NCBI GenBank assembly: GCA_963669155.1
Contig: OZ022588.1
Coordinates: 455,501 to 519,500, forward strand
DNA: 64,000 nucleotides
DNA from: Arbacia lixula
Lineage: Eukaryota > Echinodermata > Echinoidea > Arbacioida > Arbaciidae
Direction of reading: 5' to 3'
The notes beneath the pieces are model-generated. The model had not been told where the DNA came from. It did no database searches and saw only the letters and a list, made by a program, of their open reading frames with translations. Position 1 is the stretch's first letter, and each line of letters starts with the position of its first letter. Of the stretch, positions 32,836 to 45,243 are shown piece by piece. A program made the translations under genes and the position numbers.

Positions 32836-33170
32836 TTTCATTGGAATTAATTGTCTTGTCATTAATTATATACATGCCAAATTTCATTACACAGAGATGA
32901 ACGGTTTTAGAGCTACATGAAATAATAGATTTTCATTAAATTGCTCGTGCATGACGTCACGATTATGTAATGACCTTGAAAATGTTCCTGTAACATGTTC
33001 ACATATATACCTATACATGATGAACATTTGATGAAACATGGTCCATGCATTGTTGAGATATCCATGTCACAAAAAATAGGAATAAAAATAAATAATAATA
33101 ATAATAATAATAAAGAAAGAAAATTCGGACAAAAACAAGAGGTGATCTGCCATGGCATGGCAGACCACCT

Positions 33171-33884
33171 AAAAAAAACATTCCAGTATAGATGAAGTCT
33201 TGGTATGATCACACTCTTCCATATATGTATCACTAGTTGAACTTATATTTTGCAATCTGAATAAAGTAAGTGATACAGAGTCAGGAATATCTAAATTATT
33301 TCCTACGTCAGGCATGACACCCTTGTTATGTCCTTTGTGTTGCGTGGGTTTTGCAAAGGTGTTAAATAACGACACTTCAGCCAGGATTAAACTGTAAACG
33401 TCCGATTCCATGTTAACGCCATTGTCAACCACCACACGGCGCATGCGTAAAATCAGTCGGTCATTGTACAATTTACATATACATGAATATTGATGAATCC
33501 TTATATACAACCCTTTTAACAGAAGTGTCAACCGAGAGCCATGTGCATGTAAAAAGTTTCAAAAGCGGACCAATAAGTGCCATCATTGCCTTACGTTTGC
33601 TACCATTTCTTTGCGAGTGTATCTAAATGACTATATTTAGACATTTGCTTTGTGGTTGTACATGTACGTATACATGTGTTACAAAAGTGTATTAAAGGCC
33701 CTTTTACAATTGATGTCATATCTGTGTTCATGTCCTTATGTTTTGATTAATTTTTCTGCTGAGTGAAACGTGATGTGTAAATCATACCTTGTACACGATG
33801 CTTCGAAAGGAAACAGTCTTAGCTCCATACTTAGTCCGGGGCTACCCTTGGACCACTTTCTGTTCACATTGTCTTTGTCTCGCT
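33171..33884. other. Intergenic, no gene seen
   Basis: No recognisable coding or repeat structure, apart from being framed by two mobile elements. Confidence 0.4.
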
Positions 33885-34219
33885 TGAACGAAGTTTGGCT
33901 GTCCTTTTCTGTGGTCTGTTAGGCTGTTTGTCTATTGATCTGCAAGAAAAATGTTAAAATTTTGGTTTAACTTGTTCTCATTTCTTTATCTATGCATCAA
34001 TTGTGTTCATACTTGGTACAAATGAGCCTTGGGTAATACCACATGTGTGTTGCTGATGATAATGATGATGATGATGATGGTGAGGTCAAAGGTCATCTAG
34101 GGGTCAACATGTCAAATGATATGAAGCCAGGTGCGTAATTTTTTCTGAAAGCTTTGGTTTTACATGGTTTAACATTTATTTTTCTATTTTTATTTATGGA
34201 TCGCGAAATCAGGCGAGAC
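33885..34219. mobile_element. Dispersed element (TCTCGCCTGAACGAAG family), short copy
   Basis: Left end TGTCTCGCTTGAACGAAG, right end GAAATCAGGCGAGACT; internal GGTACAAATGAGCCTTGGGT and a GATGATGATG run. Relative of 22957-24080. Confidence 0.65.
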
Positions 34220-34361
34220 TCGTGGTTCGCGAACCAACTTGTTACCAAAGTGGGCTATCGATCCCCACCCTTTATAGTATGGATTTTCTTGGCTAAGTGC
34301 TCCAGTGTAAACAGAAACAAAAAAATAGTAGGCCTACGGGCTAATGAAAAGTGGTGCTATT

Positions 34362-34387
34362 AAAAAAAAAAAAAAAAAAAAAAAAAC
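34362..34387. repeat. Poly(A) run
   Basis: About 25 A. It may be a retroposed tail, but no matching body is recognised. Confidence 0.8.
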
Positions 34388-34975
34388 TCGCAAAGATAAT
34401 GCACCGACGGACGAGTGACCTTGATGAGGAGTGGTAGAGAGCACAGGTGCAAGACGTACACTCATAAATATTCTGAAGCTATCGAAAAAGTCCGGGGCTA
34501 ACGCCTTCGAGTGGGAATATCGTGGATTTTTCTAAAAGCCGGGTTTTAAGAACTAGTACATGGTTGAGAAATGAGAGTGTAAACATGCAGCTTCAAGAAT
34601 CACATGGGTCAATGTTATTCAGTGCTTTTCCTATCATGTTATCTCACATGTCGAATAAGAAGAAGAGGAATTGAGCGTACATAATACATGTAGCTAGAAT
34701 CACGTGAATCATGCCAAATCTAGGTCATCGATCTATAACCCTTGGAGTACTTTCTTCCTGACGTTGTTTTTGAACGTACTCTGCACGCAAGGGAAACTAA
34801 AAATGTTCCCATAACTTGGCACCATAGAGACATCCTGTTATGGACGTGAATCTGTCTTCGATGGGTCGGGGTGGTGGGGTACCATGGCAGCTGATGTTCA
34901 CTCTTCCTTCTATTCCAACTACATGTATACTTTTATCTCTGCTACTACTGACGCTTTATTACATCTACTTCTTCT

Positions 34976-34980
34976 ACGCT

Positions 34981-35046
<66 letters not shown>

Positions 35047-35047
35047 G

Positions 35048-35103
<56 letters not shown>

Positions 35104-35107
35104 GACG

Positions 35108-35141
<34 letters not shown>

Positions 35142-35191
35142 TTACTACTACTACTACTTCTATTACTATTACTTCTATTACTACTACTACG

Positions 35192-35241
<50 letters not shown>

Positions 35242-35242
35242 G

Positions 35243-35289
<47 letters not shown>

Positions 35290-35290
35290 G

Positions 35291-35322
<32 letters not shown>

Positions 35323-35335
35323 GACTACGACTACG

Positions 35336-35379
<44 letters not shown>

Positions 35380-35420
35380 GACGACTACTACTACTACTAC
35401 TACGTACTACTACTACTACG

Positions 35421-35452
<32 letters not shown>

Positions 35453-35459
35453 GACTACG

Positions 35460-35503
<44 letters not shown>

Positions 35504-35504
35504 G

Positions 35505-35539
<35 letters not shown>

Positions 35540-35579
35540 GACTACTACTACTACTACTACTTCTACTACTACTACTACG

Positions 35580-35623
<44 letters not shown>

Positions 35624-35624
35624 G

Positions 35625-35671
<47 letters not shown>

Positions 35672-35681
35672 GACTACTACG

Positions 35682-35736
<55 letters not shown>

Positions 35737-35790
35737 TACTACTACTACTACTACTACTTCTATTACTATTACTTCTATTACTACTACTAA
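34976..35790. repeat. ~815-bp (TAC)n trinucleotide array
   Basis: Pure-phase TAC repeats with scattered GAC, ATT and TTC variants. A variant-rich block TACTTCTATTACTATTACTT occurs twice, near 35155 and 35755. Long poly-Tyr, poly-Leu, poly-Thr and poly-Val frames across it are artefacts of the triplet. Confidence 0.97.
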
Positions 35791-36617
35791 AGATAATGAT
35801 AGTGATGATAACGCATGTACTACTACTAGTTTTCCTTCTACGCAATACTCTTTCTTCCACCCAGGCGGTACTTTCACGGATTTTCTAGCTCCCCCAACCC
35901 GGATAACTTTCTACTTATCCTGTTTTTTTCCTGTTTTTTTCTTTATTCAGCTGGCATTGGCACTTCCCTGAACTTCCCCGAAAGTTCCATGAGCGTTTTA
36001 CCTTGGTACCAAACATCCTGTACTAGGTCCTGTTATTGTCGAGTTATGAGACTGGGGTCCCGTATCCTAAAGCTAGAGCTACGATAGTTGTTTGTTTAAT
36101 AGTATTCTTTATTGTATTCATTCGATACAATATACATGTATATACCAATCATACATGTATATGTATTGCAAATAATACACAATGCATATTGATAGTAGCT
36201 TGTGTGGAACAATCGTAACTATCCGCTAGGTACACAGACTCTAATTTGCAATACATAGCAGTGATTGTTTATTATGATAAGGTGAGTTGAAATAAATAGC
36301 AACTTTGCAATCGACTTTGCAAAATTGCTATCTATCGCAACTCACTCTTTGTGACACGGGGCCCAGGTGGGTGGGCGTAACATCTATTGCGCTCATCCGG
36401 AAGATAAAGATGGCGACGGCAACACTGATTATGAGGAAGAAGTTGAGGTGGATAGAAGAAGGAGGAGGAGGCGAAAATGAGGACGAGAATGATAGTGATT
36501 AGAAGAAGAGAAGAGAATTGCCCTGATGAAAGTTTTGACGATGATGATAATGATGATGATGTGAAATATGTCACTAATAAATCAAAGTATGATCTACTTG
36601 GAATATGGTGTCAGGGG

Positions 36618-36817
36618 NNNNNNNNNNNNNNNNNNNNNNNNNNNNNNNNNNNNNNNNNNNNNNNNNNNNNNNNNNNNNNNNNNNNNNNNNNNNNNNNNNN
36701 NNNNNNNNNNNNNNNNNNNNNNNNNNNNNNNNNNNNNNNNNNNNNNNNNNNNNNNNNNNNNNNNNNNNNNNNNNNNNNNNNNNNNNNNNNNNNNNNNNNN
36801 NNNNNNNNNNNNNNNNN
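36618..36817. other. Assembly gap (200 N) beside poly(G)/poly(C)
   Basis: Exactly 200 N, preceded by CAGGGG and followed by 19 C, suggesting a G/C homopolymer collapse. The missing 5' exon(s) of the factor B gene could lie here or upstream. Confidence 0.97.
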
Positions 36818-37132
36818 CCCCCCCCCCCCCCCCCCCGATCAGCTACTTCTTGGGGAAAAAACATGTCCCCCTCCTCCTTCAAGGAGCGATTTCCGCCCTT
36901 GGCTTCTTCCCCTCTTGTCTTTCTTGCTCTCTCTCTTTCTTTCTTCTTCACCGGCACTTATCCTAGTTCTTTCCCCTCCGTAAATATGGCATGTCGCTTC
37001 AAATCTACTTGGTTACAGTTACGTTCCCCACCCTCTTGTTCTCTACCCCAAACGTCTCCTCTCTCCAATGCGTATTAATAAAGTCATGTTTGCCAACAAA
37101 TCAATTCATTGATCACTCATATAGTGGCTGGT

Positions 37133-37295
37133 TTAAAGGGAATATACTGTACTGGGAAGACAAACAAAAAACTCCAAAAGGTGATCATGAGCAATCTTCT
37201 TGCCAATGGTCTTAAATCATGTACTGTCCATTTTAGAAACTTGGTGAAAGTCTTTTGCCCTCAAGTGATCCATATTTGGAGTAATTTGTGATAAA
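37133..37295. mobile_element. TTAAAGGG MITE, truncated copy 1
   Basis: Starts TTAAAGGGAATATACTGTAC and matches the first half of copies 2-4, stopping before the right arm. Located just upstream of the first visible factor B exon. Confidence 0.85.
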
Positions 37296-37359
37296 ATGTT
37301 CCTAGTTTACCGCTGTCAAACGATCCTGACTTCCCTTCATTATTCCCACTATCCTACAG

Positions 37360-37570
37360 CACCTCCATCTTGCCCCGCACCGACCGACCTGGCCGCCAAC
37401 CTCACGGCCTCCTTGGACCCACACACTGGGGCCTTGGCGGGGGAGCTGTACACGGATGGGAGCCGTGCTGGGCCTGGAGTGCCCTGTGGGCTACGTAGTG
37501 TCCTGGAAGGCAAATATGACGTGCCGAGCAGGGGCGTGGTTGGCCGCCGGGGAAACCCCCCATTGCATCC
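37360..37570 (+). CDS. Factor B exon, CCP module 1 (apparent frame slip)
   Basis: Acceptor ATCCTACAG, donor ATCC|GTAAGT; phase 1 in and 1 out, as usual for CCP exons. The first half reads [20 protein letters not shown] and on to GELYTDGS. The second half reads [20 protein letters not shown] and on to GETPHCI, but in the next frame. The switch falls near 37461-37466 (GGGAGCCGTG); one base too many there fits. Either an assembly error or a disabling allele. Confidence 0.85.
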
Positions 37571-37584
37571 GTAAGTAATCTGGG

Positions 37585-37615
<31 letters not shown>

Positions 37616-39014
37616 GAGGGAGAGGGAGACAGACATACAGAGATCGACAGATAGAGAGAAAGATGATTAACGAGGGGAGAAAGAACACACAAATGGGGCG
37701 AAAAAGGGAGAGAAAATAAAGAGGAAGAAGATGAAAGGGATTAAAGGGAATGTACTGTACTGGGAAGACAAAAAAGCCTTCAGAAGGTGATCGTGAACAA
37801 TCTTCTTGCCAATGGTTTTAAATTCATGTATTGTCCATTTTAGAAACTTGCTGAAATATATTTGTTTTCAAATGATCCACATTTGGAGTTAGTGGTGATT
37901 AAATCAGAAATCCTCAAAATGTTTGGGCCCAACAATTTTAGGGTTTTTTTTATTTCATCACTAATTGCTTACGATCACCTTTTGAAGGCTTTTTGTCTTC
38001 CAAGTACAATATAATTGTGCCCTTTAAATAGATACCATGACTACTTCGTCATAGAGGGAATCGACCACAGCATCACTTGGTTCAGTTATTTTGTTTTAAA
38101 GAGAGCCCTTTGTTGTTATTGGAGCAATATGGAAGTTCCCCATGAAACTTTATTTTATATACCCCCTCAGAGGTGCTCTGTCCACCACCTACTCTGGAGG
38201 TCATTCCACACGGTAACAGCAGCGCAGAAAATCGAGACTACCGGGTTGGCGAGGTAATTTCCCCTATAAAGCTTTCGAATCAATCAATCAAGCCCAATCA
38301 ACCAATCAATTAACCCACTGAACTACTCAATCAGCCAATTAATCAATACAAAACACACCAACCAAACAATCGATCAACACCAATCAACCAAAGAACCAAC
38401 CAACTAATCAACTAAGCAAACCGACCAATTCTTGACGAACGAAACATCCAACCAACCAACCAACTAAGCAATCAATCGGTAATTCAATCATTTCAAACAA
38501 TCAACCAACCAACCAATCAACTATCGATAAATCAATCAATAAATCAAACAACCAATATATATCAACGAACCCACCAATTAATCAACCAACTTACCAACCA
38601 ACCAACCAACCAACCAACCAACCAACCAACTATTCAATCAATAATTAATCAACAAACCAATTAATCAACAAACCAATCAATAAATCAGTCAACTAACCAA
38701 ACAACAAAACAGACCAATGATTTACCAACCGACCAAGCAACCCACCGATCAACCAATAAACGCGCTGTTTTCCCGCTCCGCAGATCATAGAGTATGACTG
38801 TGCTCCCGGCTACCTCCCCGACGGGAAGACGTGGCAGGTGTGTCAGGAGAGCGGAGGATCTGTCGGTGTCTGGTCCGACCGGGTCCCAATCTGTGAAGGT
38901 AAGGCCAGCTCAGATATCCTAATCAGCAGCCACATATATTCTAGGGCAATATTTCATATTTCACACACACACACACACACACTCGCAGACACCCACACAT
39001 ACACACCCACACAC

Positions 39015-39052
<38 letters not shown>

Positions 39053-42000
39053 ACACACACACACGCACACACACCATCAGCCTACAGCATATTCTTGTTT
39101 CTTCTCTGCGTCAACCCCGTTTCATAGAGTAATTCACTTGCGTTTTGCTCCCGCTTTTTCTGCCCAATCTACCCACAGTCGCAACGTGCGCCAATCCCGG
39201 CTCCCAGCATCTGGACAACGGCCGTCTGTCCTTCACTCCGCCCCTGCTGCCGGGTAGCTCGGGAGAGTTCACCCAGCTGGGCAGGTGGCCCGTGGGCACG
39301 GTCATGAGCTTGGTGTGTTCCTGGCCTTTCGAGCTGCTAGGTTCGAGCCAGAGGGTGTGCCAGCCGGACGGGCACTGGAATGGTACGCTGACGGCGTGCC
39401 ACAATGAAGGTAATTAGATCTTCCAGAAATATAAACTAAAACAGGCTCCCGTATTTGTAGGGCTGTAGACATTTCTAATCAAAAACTGAGATACAGAGAC
39501 TAGTACTCTAAGTCACTGATCATCATTTTTATCAGTCGATGAGCATATAAGAGGAAATTAAATGGAATGTCTACTCATACATGTTTATTTAGTAATTTGG
39601 CTCCCAAAGACGAGGCTTTTGATATGTATAAAAGGTGTCACTCACCACGAGCCAAACCTCTGTCCTTGGATCAGAACGACAATGCCATAACGGGAGAATT
39701 GACTTCCATGGGGGAAGAAATCAGCACAAAACCTTTAAGTTCAAATAATACACTAAATGATACTTGGGTTAAATTGGATACATTTTAAACAGATTCGGAT
39801 ATTGTTCCACCATACATTCACTTGACATAAACACCCGTTTTTCTTTTCCTAGAATATTTCTGTTCCGCCCTGGGAAATCCCATTCACGGCTCGAAGATTC
39901 GGCCCTTCACATACGACATCAACTCGTGGGTCCAATTTCGCTGCGACCCAGGGTACGAGATGCTTGGATCGGCTCAGATGAAGTGTACCATTGCTGGGGA
40001 GTGGATCGGCGAAATGCCCAGATGTCTGCGTAAGCAACGAGAAGAGATGGGATGAGGGTGGTGTGGGGGATGGATGGTGTGTTTGAGGGGGGGGGGGGGG
40101 ATGGAGATGATGGTGTGGGGGATGGATGGTTTGGGGACGGGTGGTGTGGGGTGGATGGTGTGGGGGATGGATGGTGTGGGGGATGGGTGGTGTGGGGTGG
40201 GGGGATGGATGGTGTGGGGAATGGATGGTGTGTGGGACGGATGGTGTGGGGTGGATTGTGTGGGGAATGGATGGTGTGTGGGACGGATGGTGTGGGGTGG
40301 ATTGTGTGGGGGATGGATGGTGTGGGGGATGGATGGTGTGGGGTGGATTGTGTGGGGGATGGGTAGGGTGGGGGATGGGTGGGGTGGGGTGGATTGTGTG
40401 GGGGATGGGTGGGGTGGGGGATGGGTGGGGTGGGGTGGATTGTGTGGGGGATGGGTGGGGTGGGGGATGGGTGGTGTGGGGTGGATTGTGTGGGGGATGG
40501 GTGGGGTGGGGGATGGGTGGGGTGGGGTGGATTGTGTGGGGGATGGGTGGTGTGGGGGATTGATGGTGTGGGGGATGGGTGGGGTGGGGGATGGATGGTG
40601 TGGGGTGGATTGTGTGGGGGATGGATGGTGTGGGGGATGGATGGTGTGGGGTGGATTGTGTGGGGGATGGGTGGTGTGGGGGATGGATGGTGTGGGGTGG
40701 ATTGTGTGGGGGATGGGTGGGGTGGGGATTGGTGGGGTGGGGTGGATTGTGTGGGGGATGGGTGGGGTGGGGGATGGGTGGTGTGGGGGATTGATGGTGT
40801 GGGGTGGATGGTGTGGGGGATTGATGGTGTGGGGGATGGGTGGGGTGGGGGATGGATGGTGTGGGGTGGATTGTGTGGGGGATGGATGGTGTGGGGGATG
40901 GATGGTGTGGGGTGGATTGTGTGGGGGATGGGTGGTGTGGGGGATGGATGGTGTGGGGTGGATTGTGTGGGGGATGGGTGGGGTGGGGATTGGTGGGGTG
41001 GGGTGGATTGTGTGGGGGATGGGTGGGGTGGGGGATGGGTGGTGTGGGGGATTGATGGTGTGGGGTGGATGGTGTGGGGGATAGGTGGTGTGGGGGATGG
41101 ATGGTGTGGGGGATTTATGGTGTGGGGGATGGGTGGGGTGGGGGATGGGTGGTATGGGGGATTGATGGTGTCGGGTGGATTGTGTGGGGGATGGATGGTG
41201 TGGGGGATGGGTGGTGTGGGGGATTGATGGTGTGGGGGATGGGTGGGGTGGGGGATGGGTGGGGTGGGGTGGATTGTGTGGGGGATGGGTGGGGTGGGGG
41301 ATGGGTGGTGTGGGGGATTGATGGTGTGGGGTGGATGGTGTGGGGGATAGGTGGTGTGGGGGATGGATGGTGTGGGGGATTGATGGTGTGGGGGATTGAT
41401 GGTGTGGGGGATGGGTGGGGTGGGGGATGGGTGGGGTGGGGGATTGATGGTGTGGGGTGGATTGTGTGGGGGATGGATGGTGTGGGGGATGGATGGTGTG
41501 GGGGATTGATGGTGTGGGGGATGGGTGGGGTGGGGGATGGGTGGGGTGGGGTGGATTGTGTGGGGGATGGATGGTGTGGGGGATGGATGGTGTGGGGATG
41601 GATGGTGTGGGGGATGGGTGGTGTGTGTGGGGATGGGTGGGGTGGGGTGGAATTTGTGTTGAAGTAGGGAGGGGCCAGATAAATGGACAGGTCGAACGAA
41701 ATGACCTAGAGGGGATCCAAGGGGAGAACCAGCTGAGAGGGGAAGGAAGAGGTGGGGGAGGGTTGGAAGGTGGTGGTGGGGTACGGGAGGGGAGAAGACG
41801 TGAACTGATTGAAAAGTTAAGGGAAGATGAGGGGGAGTGAAAGAGGAGGGGCACTTAAGCTAATGTCCAAAAATACTATTAAGAGTTGTGTGGTGCCATA
41901 TCTGAGTGAGAGGAAAGGTGTAAATCTAAATCTAAGTCTAAATCTAAATCTAAGAGTGTAGCCCATTTGTACATTTAGTGATCAAGTCCATCTTTATTTT

Positions 42001-45000
42001 ACCTTTCAATATTATTGATAAGACGATACACAGCCACTAACATGTAGCACACATTTTTGGTGCTTGATAGGTGAAACATGTGATAACGAATAGTGAAGCT
42101 ATTTTTTTTTGCATCCATTTACCAGGCCGCAACGAGTTTGACGAGTTTACCCGGGTAACGAGCGGCGTTGGAAAGACCTTCGACAAACTGGCCATCGACG
42201 GAGGCTTTTGGGCTACCCATCATGATGAACACAACCACAACGACATGGCGTCTCGCCGGAAGCGAGCCATCGACCTCAACAGCGCAGTGGGGCTCGACGT
42301 CTACATCGCATTCGATTCGTCGAGGAGTATCGGGGAGGGGAACTTCGACATGGGAAAAGATTTCGCCATCGGCTTAGTGAACAAGGTACCTAAGGGGAAC
42401 TGAGAAATTGATGAGGAAAAACTTATATTTTAGCCGCACTTTTACCTCTACCAGTCATGTCTGGTGATAGTACAGCGTGTTGTCCTAAGTAATCCAGAAA
42501 ACGTATTTCTTTCACATGATGTAGATGATCTTCTTTCCCATGTTGCATTCCGGAAACTGAATTAAATGGGATGTTACAAATAGAGCCATGGTTCCATATT
42601 CATGAATACTAGCTAGTATAAAGTGCATTCACCTACACACATTTTAGTTACTACCGAGGCGAGTAAGATTTCATGAATATGGCCCCTGGTCGTTGGATAC
42701 AAGAACACATCACGCGATCTAAAGCATGCCAAAGCGTGCCACCCCTACAACAAAGGGAAAAAAGGGAGAAGAAACGCCTCTTGCTCGGAGATTTATATTA
42801 GTGAGCTCGCACAGCTGAAAAGCCTATTTCTTCGCACAGACGTAGTCACATTCCTTCTTTTAAATACTTGTCGGATTTAGCAAACGGTATTGAGCTTCAA
42901 TTTCTGTCTTTATGAACTCTTTATACGCCTTTTTCGCACTTCAAAGTAAACCAATCATTTGTGTATGTGTAATTTTGTTTTGTGTGTGTGTTTTATCTTT
43001 GTATTCGTTCTTCAATGATGTATTCTAAAATGACATGTACTTTGATGTACTTGTTACCTATCGGGTTTTATTGCTCCTATTCAGTTTTCTTTATTATTAA
43101 CTACATTTGAATGTTCATTGCACCTAATGTTAAAGGTCATCACACTTTACAAGCCATCGGCTTTGTGGTGATACCTTGAATTCATTGCTCATGAAAATTG
43201 TTCAGTTTGTTTTTAATGATGAATAAAGAATTAAATTGCATGAGGTATATTTCGTAGAGCTTTAAAGGGCATATACTGTACTGGGAAGGCAAAAAAAGCC
43301 CACAAAATATAACTGTTAGTTATCTACTTGCCAATGGTCTTAAATTCATGTAATGTCTATTTTAGAAGCTTGCTGAAAGTTATTTGCCCTCAAATGATCT
43401 ACATTTGGAGTAGTGAGTGACTACATCACAAATCCTCAAAATGTTCGGGCCAAACATTTTGAGGATTTAATCATTTATCATTAATTACTCCATATGTGGA
43501 TCATTTGAGGGCAAATAACTTTCAGCAAGCTTCTAAAATAGACAATACATGAATTTAAGACCATTGGCAAGTAGATTGCTAACAATTACATTTTGAAGGT
43601 TTTTTGCCTTCCCAGTACAGTATATGCCCTTTAAAGTTAAGTGATGGTAGTCAAACATGCATGTCTATACATAGCAATCTCATTGGCAATTCTAGTCAAC
43701 ATGAAAGAACGAATTTCAAGTGACATCTTGTACGTACGTCATCAAATCCTAAACACTAGAGGATAAATTACTCTAAATCCAGCTATTGCTCTGTGACTTA
43801 ATTCACAATCTAACTGAACCATTTTTCATAATTGAAAGTAACTTGCCTTACGGTATAGACGGCCTATATCCCATGCTGATTAATGACTGTTTTTGCCTTC
43901 TTGCCTATGCACCAGCTCGTCGTGAATGACCAGCCTGGCGGCGCACGGGTCGGCGTGGTCGTGTACTCGACCAGAGCTCAGACAATCTTCCACGTGGACG
44001 CTTACTCCGATAATGCGGCTGTAGTTGCTGCCATCGAAAATGAAGTCAACTACTTAGGTTGGTTTGTGGTATGATGCATGGTGCCCTCAATGGTAACCTG
44101 CAAAATATGATGAAAGGATGCCTCTTGTGTATATTATGGTTCCTTACCCTTGGCAATTGGACGAGTTGATAAGTAGACGATTGGATATTGGACCAACATA
44201 TTGGACCAAATGAACATTGGGCGAACTGATTAATGGACAACATGGCATTAGACGAAATGGATTTAGACAAAGTGGTTGGTAGACGAAATGGTTTTTGACG
44301 AATTGGTTATAGACCAACTGGTGATTAGAAGAAATGGCTATTGGACAAAATGATGAGTGGACGAAATGGGTAGTAGACGAAATGTTGATAGACGAAATGG
44401 CATTAGACGACATGAATGTAGACCATTGTGGTGAGTGTACGTGATGGCAGTAAACGAATTGGCAATTTATCCACGCTATGGTGTGCTGTAGATTATAATT
44501 CCGTACGAAAAGGGTGAAAGTCTTAGTGTTTATATATAGGAAGGGAAAAGAGAAGTACAATAATTCTCAAGTTGTGCATTTTGTGCAGGTCAAGGAACGA
44601 GTCTTCCCGCTGCGCTGCTGAACATTAAAGAGATTATGTTGCCCCACGCCAGCAACACCAATCGCGCCAACAATAAGAAAGTTCTCCTCATTCTCACCGA
44701 CGGTAAGTTAATACAGTATGGGAGTCATTGGCACTCCGCTGAAGATATATCGCTTTAAAGGGAATATACTGTATTGGGAAGACAAAAAGGTGATCGTGAG
44801 CAATCTTCTTGTCAATGGTATCAAACTCATGTATTGTCCATTTTGGAAACTTGCTGAAAGTTATGTGCCCTCAAATGATCCACATTTGGAGTAACTGGTG
44901 ATTATATCACAAATCCTCATAATATTCGGGCAGAACATTTTGAGCAAATAACTTCCAGCAAGTTTCTAAAATGGACAATACATGAATTTAAGACCATTGG

Positions 45001-45182
45001 AAAGAAGATTGCTCTCGATCACCTTTTGAAGGCTTTTTTTTTTTTGGTCTTCCCAATACCATGAATACAGTATATTCCCTTTAATGGGAGAAGAAAGAAC
45101 ACAATTATTCCTTTATTAATATAAAACAAGAATTGAATAAGTTGTTACATGGGGATATTGCAAACACACGTGTAGACATACG

Positions 45183-45243
<61 letters not shown>

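Larger units (their letters stand above)
31487..33170. mobile_element. 1.7-kb element with AGGTGGTCTGC inverted ends
   Basis: AGGTGGTCTGCATTGG at the left pairs with CCATGGCAGACCACCT at the right. It contains the tRNA-like block at 31815-31897, a palindromic CG tract at 32685-32835 and a short (AAT)n. I see no protein. Confidence 0.65.

Noticed and set aside
34840-35888. Frames of 313-334 codons of poly-Tyr, poly-Leu/Thr and poly-Val
   Set aside because: Produced by the TAC triplet array in all frames; no flanking coding sequence.
36985-37080. Possible factor B signal peptide (MSLQIYLVTVTFPTLLFS at 36991)
   Set aside because: Hydrophobic, but no acceptable donor in phase 1 to join the 37360 exon and no support for an adjacent promoter. 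Left as unproven.
39974-41854. 626-codon Pro/His/Thr-rich open frame on the minus strand
   Set aside because: It is the complement of the G-rich minisatellite; repeats whose unit lacks stops give long frames in several directions. It also overlaps a real CCP exon.
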